DNA from: an uncultured Bacteroidia bacterium
Lineage (GTDB): Bacteria > Bacteroidota > Bacteroidia > Bacteroidales > F082
Assembly (NCBI GenBank): GCA_902794155.1
Contig: CADBGN010000004.1
Span: forward strand, 58,882-122,881
Length of the DNA: 64,000 bases
Reading direction: 5' to 3'
In this document: positions 59,130 to 64,000 of the stretch, in pieces
How positions within the stretch are numbered: the first letter of the stretch is position 1
How the letters are laid out: every line of letters starts with the position of its first letter
The notes under the pieces: generated by a model
Told to the model about the DNA's origin: nothing
What the model saw: the letters and a program-made list of their open reading frames with translations, nothing else
Databases searched by the model: none
Position numbers and translations under genes: made by a program

Positions 59130-60209
59130 ATGTCAAAAACCGCATTAATCACAGGCATCACAGGCCAAGACGGCTCCTTCTTGGCTGAGCTATTGTTGGA
59201 AAAAGGCTATGAAGTGCACGGCATTATTCGGCGCTCCTCATCATTCAACACAGGCCGCATTGAACACCTCTACCTTGACGAATGGGTGCGCGACATGAAG
59301 AACAAACGTCTGCTTACCTTGCATTACGGCGACATGACCGACTCGTCATCCCTTGTCCGTATCATCCAAAAGGTGCAACCTGATGAGATCTATAACCTTG
59401 CTGCGCAAAGCCATGTGAAGGTCTCTTTCGACTGTCCCGAATATACAGCCGAAGCCGATGCCGTTGGGACACTGCGTCTCCTTGAGGCTGTGCGTATCTT
59501 GGGCTTGGAGAAGAAATGCAAGATATACCAAGCTTCCACATCTGAACTTTTCGGTAAAGTCCAGGAAGTACCTCAGAAGGAGACGACGCCATTCTACCCG
59601 CGCTCTCCCTACGGTGTGGCCAAGCAGTACGGCTTCTGGATTGTCAAGAACTATCGCGAGAGCTATGGTATGTTCGCTGTCAATGGCATCCTCTTTAACC
59701 ATGAGAGCGAACGCCGTGGCGAGACCTTCGTCACGCGCAAAATCACTTTGGCGGCAGCCCGCATCAAGCAGGGCTATCAAGACAAGCTATATCTTGGCAA
59801 CCTTGATGCACTCCGCGATTGGGGTTATGCCAAGGACTATGTGGAGTGCATGTGGCTTATCATGCAACAGGAGCAGCCTGAGGACTTCGTCATTGCTACA
59901 GGCGAATACCACACGGTGCGAGAATTCTGCACCTTGGCTTTCAAACAAGTCGGCATCAATCTGCGCTGGGAAGGCGAAGGCGTTGACGAAAAAGGTATTG
60001 ATGTGGCTACGGGCAAGTCGCTTGTTGAGGTGGATCCTCGCTATTTCCGTCCCGCTGAGGTGGAGCAGCTTCTCGGTGATCCAACCAAAGCTAAGACACT
60101 CCTCGGTTGGAACCCTCGCAAGACCTCATTTGAAGACCTTATCAGGATCATGGTCGAGCATGACATGCGCTTCGTGAAGAAACTTTATTTGAAGGCTCAC
60201 ATGGAATAA
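59130..60209 (+). CDS. gmd: GDP-mannose 4,6-dehydratase
   Basis: Gmd converts GDP-mannose to GDP-4-keto-6-deoxymannose, the precursor of GDP-L-fucose and other 6-deoxysugars. It shows [33 protein letters not shown] (read in parts), [67 protein letters not shown] (Tyr-x3-Lys), [18 protein letters not shown] and [10 protein letters not shown]. At 359 residues it is full length. The next sugar gene, fcl, completes GDP-fucose synthesis and is separated from it by a GIY-YIG gene flanked by repeats, which looks like an insertion into a former gmd-fcl pair. Confidence 0.97.
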   Translation: MSKTALITGITGQDGSFLAELLLEKGYEVHGIIRRSSSFNTGRIEHLYLDEWVRDMKNKRLLTLHYGDMTDSSSLVRIIQKVQPDEIYNLAAQSHVKVSFDCPEYTAEADAVGTLRLLEAVRILGLEKKCKIYQASTSELFGKVQEVPQKETTPFYPRSPYGVAKQYGFWIVKNYRESYGMFAVNGILFNHESERRGETFVTRKITLAAARIKQGYQDKLYLGNLDALRDWGYAKDYVECMWLIMQQEQPEDFVIATGEYHTVREFCTLAFKQVGINLRWEGEGVDEKGIDVATGKSLVEVDPRYFRPAEVEQLLGDPTKAKTLLGWNPRKTSFEDLIRIMVEHDMRFVKKLYLKAHME

Positions 60210-60247
60210 CAAAAGGTTACTCTATAGGACATACTCACACTCCAAGG

Positions 60248-60294
60248 TCTCATCGCGGGCGAAGCCCCGCGATCTCCCAAGCAAAACGACAAAC
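60248..60294 (+). repeat. Palindromic repeat, family A reverse unit (copy 4), left of a GIY-YIG gene
   Basis: CTCATCGCGGGCGAAGCC pairs through CCCGCGATCTCC; the tail CAAGCAAAACGACAAACGC resembles the tail of copy 2 (GAGCAACACGACAAAC). It ends 4 bases before the GIY-YIG start. Confidence 0.75.
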
Positions 60295-60298
60295 GCTT

Positions 60299-60664
60299 AT
60301 GTCATTACAAGGAATCGTTTACATCCTCACGAATAAAAACAACACCACCCTATACACTGGCGTGACCAGAAACCTGAGACGTAGGGTCGCCGAGCATAAG
60401 CTCCATATCAACAAAGGTTTCTCTGATCGCTACAATTTGGAGAAACTAGTGTATTATGAAGTATACGACTACCTTGTGGATGGTATTCACAGAGAAAAGC
60501 AACTTAAGAAATGGCGTAGGGAATGGAAAGAGAAGTTGATAAGTGATTTTAATCCTACATGGGAAGATTTGGCGGATTCGATAGGATTGGATGAAAAATA
60601 TATTCAGTCTATAAAAGAAGCATACGATAATGGGGACTATGAAGCTGTGACACCCAAAGCGTGA
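60299..60664 (+). CDS. Small GIY-YIG nuclease-domain protein (1)
   Basis: The 121-residue protein is essentially one GIY-YIG domain: GIVYILTNKNNTTLYTGVTRNLRRRVAEH (GIY and YIG motifs and the catalytic Arg, read in parts), the metal-binding Glu in GIHREKQLKKWRREWKEKLI and NPTWEDLADSI. GIY-YIG domains cut DNA in homing endonucleases and UvrC; the function of these small stand-alone UPF0213-type proteins is mostly unknown. The gene lies between two inverted family A units. Its last codons and stop (PKA, TGA) come from the right-hand unit. It interrupts gmd and fcl. Confidence 0.9.
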   Translation: MSLQGIVYILTNKNNTTLYTGVTRNLRRRVAEHKLHINKGFSDRYNLEKLVYYEVYDYLVDGIHREKQLKKWRREWKEKLISDFNPTWEDLADSIGLDEKYIQSIKEAYDNGDYEAVTPKA

Positions 60665-60704
60665 GAGATGGCGGGTCTACGCCCGCCATGAAGCCTCTCG
60701 CTTC
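60650..60704 (+). repeat. Palindromic repeat, family A forward unit (copy 5), right of a GIY-YIG gene
   Basis: ACACCCAAAGCGTGAGAGATGGCGG, continuing GTCTACGCCCGCCATGAAGCC (hairpin stem GGCGGG/CCCGCC), overlaps the GIY-YIG stop codon. The open frame from 60661 that leads into fcl starts inside this repeat and is not taken as the fcl start. Confidence 0.75.
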
Positions 60705-60753
60705 GGTTTTCTGTAATCAAACAATTGTTTTAGATAGAAGTAATACCATAAAA

Positions 60754-61695
60754 ATGAAAATAGATAGCAAAATATACGTCGCCGGGCACCGTGGCATGGT
60801 AGGCTCTGCCATAGTGAGAGAACTGCAAAAGCAGGGTTACAAAAACATTATCACTAGAACCCATAAGGAACTTGACCTGTGCCGTCAAGATGAAGTGGAA
60901 AAGTTTTTCGCAGACGAGAAACCAGAATATGTGTTTCTTGCCGCTGCCAAAGTAGGTGGCATCGTCGCTAATCAGAACGCCTTGGCCGACTTCATGTACG
61001 ACAACATGATTCTCGAGATGAACGTCATCCACGCTGCATGGAAGAACGGCTGCAAAAAACTGGAGTTCCTTGGCTCATCGTGCATCTATCCCCGCATGGC
61101 GCCGCAGCCTATGAAGGAATCCTGTCTGCTGACGGGAGAATTGGAGAAGACCAACGAAGCTTATGCCTTAGCGAAGATTAGTGGACTGAAATACTGCGAG
61201 TTCCTTAATCGACAATACGGCACCGACTACATCAGCGTGATGCCAACAAATCTTTATGGCCCTAATGATAACTACCATCCCGAGCATAGTCATGTATTAC
61301 CCGCTTTGATTCGTCGCTTCCACGAAGCCAAGGTCAACGGCTTGAAAGAGGTGACCTGTTGGGGTGACGGCTCGCCATTGCGCGAGTTCCTCTATGTGGA
61401 TGACCTTGCCAACCTCTGTGTCTTCTTGATGAACAATTATTCAGGTAATGAGACTGTCAATGCTGGAACTGGCAAAGAACTAACCATCAAAGAGTTGACC
61501 GAACTTGTCGCCAAAGTCATCGGTTACGAAGGAGAGATCAAATGGGATACCACGCGTCCCAATGGTACACCACGCAAGTTGCTAGATGTTAGCAAGGCAA
61601 CGGCTTTGGGATGGACCTACAAGACCGAGCTGGAGGACGGCATTCGCCTGGCGTATGACGACTTCTTGAACAACCCCATGCGCGCTGAGCGGTAG
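60754..61695 (+). CDS. fcl: GDP-L-fucose synthase
   Basis: Fcl (WcaG) is the NADPH-dependent epimerase-reductase that makes GDP-L-fucose from the Gmd product. The ATG at 60754 gives KIDSKIYVAGHRGMVGSAIVRELQ (NADP motif GxxGxxG, read in parts). Later motifs are LAAAKVGGIVANQ, FLGSSCIYPRMAPQPMKESCLLTGELEKTNEAYALAKISGLKYCE (read in parts; Tyr-x3-Lys), PTNLYGPNDNYHPEHSHVLPALIRRFHEAK (read in parts) and WGDGSPLREFLYVDDLA. At 313 residues it is full length. No manB or manC for GDP-mannose is present in the window. It ends the glycan locus. Confidence 0.96.
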   Translation: MKIDSKIYVAGHRGMVGSAIVRELQKQGYKNIITRTHKELDLCRQDEVEKFFADEKPEYVFLAAAKVGGIVANQNALADFMYDNMILEMNVIHAAWKNGCKKLEFLGSSCIYPRMAPQPMKESCLLTGELEKTNEAYALAKISGLKYCEFLNRQYGTDYISVMPTNLYGPNDNYHPEHSHVLPALIRRFHEAKVNGLKEVTCWGDGSPLREFLYVDDLANLCVFLMNNYSGNETVNAGTGKELTIKELTELVAKVIGYEGEIKWDTTRPNGTPRKLLDVSKATALGWTYKTELEDGIRLAYDDFLNNPMRAER

Positions 61696-61696
61696 A

Positions 61697-61808
61697 GCCT
61701 AGTCTCCCATGTCGAAGCCCCGCTGCACATGTCATTCCAGCAGAGGCATGTGGGAGAGCGAGGAATCTATGGGCAGCTGGATGTAAAGAGGAATCTATAG
61801 GAGGCGGT
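61697..61808 (+). repeat. Palindromic repeat, family C, left half (copy 2)
   Basis: GCCTAGTCTCCCATGTC, ACATGTCATTCCAG, GGAATCTATGGGCAG, GGAATCTATAGGAGGCGG and TACAAAAACG repeat the words of the left half of copy 1 at 25134. It ends 14 bases before the GIY-YIG start. Confidence 0.75.
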
Positions 61809-61822
61809 ACAAAAACGTAATA

Positions 61823-62110
61823 ATGAAAACCTATTGGGTTTATATGATGCAAAGTGCCAATGGACGTGCTTTATACACGGGTGTTACTAATAACCTAGAC
61901 AGGCGTGTTAGAGAGCACAAGGAAGGTAGTGGGTCTGCTTTTACTGCAAAATATAAATGTCATAAGTTGATGTATTATGAAGACTTTGGGTTGATAGATC
62001 ATGCGATTGCTAGGGAAAAGGAGATAAAAAGACTATCAAGGTCGGAAAAAGAGAAATTGATAGATACTATGAATCCAGAAAGGAAAGACTTATTTGAATA
62101 TAACGTCTGA
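61823..62110 (+). CDS. Small GIY-YIG nuclease-domain protein (2)
   Basis: The 95-residue protein is a single GIY-YIG domain: YWVYMMQSANGRALYTGVTNNLDRRVREHKEG (read in parts), AKYKCHKLMYYEDFGLIDHAIAREKEIKRLSRSEKEKLI (read in parts; catalytic Glu in AREKEIK) and NPERKDLFEY. It resembles the product of the gene at 60299 in layout but is clearly diverged. The gene sits precisely between the left and right halves of a family C repeat, while the copy at 25134 has the same halves without the gene. That makes it look like cargo of the repeat. More AT-rich than its neighbours. Confidence 0.9.
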   Translation: MKTYWVYMMQSANGRALYTGVTNNLDRRVREHKEGSGSAFTAKYKCHKLMYYEDFGLIDHAIAREKEIKRLSRSEKEKLIDTMNPERKDLFEYNV

Positions 62111-62225
62111 CGGCCTCAACAGCTATAGATCCCAAGCCTTTGCCCACCAACCCCCGTAGGGATGACATATCTGTTGAGGCCTGAACAATCCAGCGTTGGA
62201 GCGACATGCTTTCTGAAGCCTTTTT
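62111..62225 (+). repeat. Palindromic repeat, family C, right half (copy 2)
   Basis: GGCCTCAACAGCTATAGATCCC and GGGATGACATATCTGTTGAGGCC form a hairpin whose loop has CAAGCC as in copy 1. A second piece follows, GCGACATGCTTTCTGAAGCC, then a T-run that could also terminate transcription. Confidence 0.75.
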
Positions 62226-62247
62226 TTGCTTTTTCTTTTTTTCTGAC

Positions 62248-62276
62248 TTGCCCAATTGCTTTATTTATTACCTTTG
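62248..62276 (+). promoter_or_regulatory. Predicted promoter of mutA
   Basis: TTG (62248-62250) and TACCTTTG (62269-62276), 18 bases apart, 60 bases before the mutA ATG. Confidence 0.6.
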
Positions 62277-62335
62277 CACATTATTTGTATACCCTTGACA
62301 AGTCATACAATCGAATATCAATTAAATACATCAAC

Positions 62336-64000
62336 ATGGAAGAAAAAAAGAGACTCTTTGAAGAATTTCCACCCGTGACGACCGAAGAATGGGAAGCCGT
62401 CATCGAAAAGGACCTCAAAGGGGCAGATTACAACAAGAAACTGGTTTGGCGTACGGCCGAAGGCTTCAACGTGAGGCCTTACTACCGTGCCGAGAACCTG
62501 GCCGACATCCCTTGGACGGGTCAGAACCCCAACGAGTTCCCCTATGTCCGTGGCAACAAGGCCGAAGGCAACGCATGGCTGGTCCGTCAGGACATCACCG
62601 TGAAGGATGTGCATGAGGCCAACAAGATTGCTCTCAACGCCATCAGCCGTGGTGCCAACAGCATCGGCTTCAAGCTGGAGTACGACAAGGCCTACGACAC
62701 CATCGCCATCTCGACGCTGCTCAATGGCATCGACCAAAAGGCTGTGGAGATCAACTTCTACAACAACAAGTATCACCTGCCGATACTTGAGATGCTGTCG
62801 AAGATTCCGGACATCAAGGGTTCGTTGAACTACGACCCGCTGACGCGTTACCTGCGTCGCGGCACCTGGTTCGTGACCGAAAGCACTGACATGGAATTAG
62901 GTTACATCGTGGTGAAAGCCGAAATGCCTGGTTTCCATACCATCGGCGTCAACGGCCATGTGTTCACCAACGCCGGTGCCACCATCGTGCAGGAAATGGC
63001 CTTCAGCCTTGCTGTGGGTGCCGAATACCTCGACAAACTCACCGAGAAAGGCTTGACCATCGATGAGATCGCACCCAAGATGCGCTTTAATCTCGCCATC
63101 GGCCAGAACTACTTCATGGAGCTGGCCAAGTTGAGAGCGTATCGTCTGCTGTGGGCCAACATTCTGAAGGCATACGGCGCAAAAGAAGAGAACGCCAAGA
63201 TGCACATCCATGCCACCAACGCTGAGTTGGGCATGAGCCTGTACGACGCGTATGTCAATATGCTGCGCACCACCACGGGCACGATGTCAGCCGTCCTCGG
63301 TGGCGTGGATTCGTTCACGGTGATGCCGTTCGACACGCCGTTTGAGATCCCCACCGACTTCGCCGACCGTATCGCCCGCAACCAGCAGCTCATCCTCAAG
63401 GAAGAGGCCCACTTCGACAAGGTGGCCGACCCCGCTGCGGGTTCCTACTACATTGAGAACCTCACCGAGAGCCTGGCTGCTGCCGCTTGGGACTTGTTCA
63501 ACAAGATTCAAGACGAAGGCGGCTATCTCGAAGCCGTTCGCAAGGGCATGATCCAAGGCCTCATCAAGGAGAGCGCTGCCAAGAAGTTCAGCAATGTGGC
63601 TACCCGCCGCGAGACCATCCTGGGCACGAACCAGTACCCGAACTTCACCGAGACGATGAAGTTCACGCCTGAGGCTTGGGTCTTCGAGGCTGACGACCGC
63701 CGCGATGCCAACGCCGAGGTCGAGACCATCGTCACCTTCCGCGCTGCACAACAGTTTGAGAAGCTCCGCTTCGCCACCGACGTCTATGCCCAAGACCACA
63801 AGCGTCCTGTGGCTTGGATGTTCACCTATGGCAACCTCGCCATGCGCAAGGCCCGCGCCAACTTCGCCTCCAACTTCTTCGCCTGCGCCGGCTTCCAAGT
63901 TGTCGACAACCCGGGCTTCAAGACCTTGGACGAAGGCATCGCCGCCGCCCGCGAGGTGAAGCCCGAGATTCTGGTCATCTGCTCCTCCGACGAGGAATAC
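62336..64000 (+). CDS. mutA: Methylmalonyl-CoA mutase small subunit (cut by window edge)
   Basis: 555 codons are visible and the frame runs off the window. The start EEKKRLFEEFPPVTTEEWEAVIEKDLKGADY (read in parts), WRTAEGFNVRPYYRAENL, MRFNLAIGQNYFMELAKLRAYRLLW (read in parts), MHIHATNAELGMSLYDAYVNMLRTTTGTMSAVLGG (read in parts) and VADPAAGSYYIENLTESL are those of the MutA TIM barrel. The C-terminal cobalamin-type domain has begun (FFACAGFQVVDNPGFKTLDEG). MutA is the non-catalytic partner of MutB in the adenosylcobalamin-dependent interconversion of succinyl-CoA and methylmalonyl-CoA used for propionate production in Bacteroidota. mutB is expected just beyond the window. Confidence 0.96.
   Translation, partial: MEEKKRLFEEFPPVTTEEWEAVIEKDLKGADYNKKLVWRTAEGFNVRPYYRAENLADIPWTGQNPNEFPYVRGNKAEGNAWLVRQDITVKDVHEANKIALNAISRGANSIGFKLEYDKAYDTIAISTLLNGIDQKAVEINFYNNKYHLPILEMLSKIPDIKGSLNYDPLTRYLRRGTWFVTESTDMELGYIVVKAEMPGFHTIGVNGHVFTNAGATIVQEMAFSLAVGAEYLDKLTEKGLTIDEIAPKMRFNLAIGQNYFMELAKLRAYRLLWANILKAYGAKEENAKMHIHATNAELGMSLYDAYVNMLRTTTGTMSAVLGGVDSFTVMPFDTPFEIPTDFADRIARNQQLILKEEAHFDKVADPAAGSYYIENLTESLAAAAWDLFNKIQDEGGYLEAVRKGMIQGLIKESAAKKFSNVATRRETILGTNQYPNFTETMKFTPEAWVFEADDRRDANAEVETIVTFRAAQQFEKLRFATDVYAQDHKRPVAWMFTYGNLAMRKARANFASNFFACAGFQVVDNPGFKTLDEGIAAAREVKPEILVICSSDEEY

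Noticed and set aside
60661-60753. Longer fcl product starting in the family A repeat
   Set aside because: The extra 31 residues are encoded by repeat sequence and precede the conserved N-terminal strand; the ATG at 60754 matches the family start.

Overview
The window comes from a Bacteroidota chromosome, most likely order Bacteroidales. Evidence: a gldH lipoprotein gene next to ricT and a class A penicillin-binding protein; a secreted M28 peptidase ending in a type IX secretion (T9SS) sorting domain; a CTC-type L25; a methylmalonyl-CoA mutase small subunit; a DUF4954 gene; and many start regions preceded by the Bacteroidota -7 box TAnnTTTG. I cannot name a genus. No rRNA, phage, plasmid, classical transposase or CRISPR array is visible.

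Left part, 1-14.9 kb, is housekeeping on both strands: pbp1A (cut by the window edge)-gldH-ricT leftward, lemA, glmS, tRNA-Leu(CAA), prs, rplY, pth, a parDE toxin-antitoxin pair, an RNA methyltransferase, gltX, an AsmA-like protein, an M28 peptidase and tsaB. From 15 kb to the end every gene is on the + strand. First comes a solitary adenine-type DNA methyltransferase, then about 45 kb of surface-glycan genes (galE to fcl), and finally the start of mutA.

The glycan locus has nucleotide-sugar enzymes at its ends (galE, rmlA, rmlB, a WbpB-like dehydrogenase, a WbpO/TviB-like dehydrogenase, ugd, nagB; later a DegT aminotransferase, gmd and fcl). Its AT-rich centre holds an initiating phosphoglycosyl transferase, a Wzy-like polymerase, a Wzx flippase, a hexapeptide acetyltransferase, a YdjC-type deacetylase, a CapA-like protein and six ATP-grasp ligases. 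Five of these six look like the sugar-transfer-associated ATP-grasp family. No ordinary glycosyltransferase gene is visible anywhere between galE and fcl. This is the most striking feature: the chemistry suggests a surface polymer assembled or decorated through amide (peptide-like) bonds to uronic acids.

A compact seven-gene operon (48.9-56.2 kb) follows the last ATP-grasp gene. It encodes a CitE/HpcH-like lyase, an AKR7-like reductase, an MmgE/PrpD protein, a phosphonopyruvate-decarboxylase-like ThDP enzyme without a PEP mutase, a secreted Cys/His peptidase-like protein, and the two subunits of a fumarase/tartrate-dehydratase-type enzyme. It reads like a dedicated pathway for an unusual short acid or alcohol building block.

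The intergenic spaces are rich in palindromic repeats of at least five kinds. Two kinds bracket small GIY-YIG nuclease genes, one brackets a four-helix-bundle (S23-type) gene, and copies of two kinds sit in frame inside genes (rmlB, the DegT aminotransferase, the PIG-L-like gene). Promoter and start choices below rest on reading motifs by eye; family assignments rest on motif recognition without database searches.
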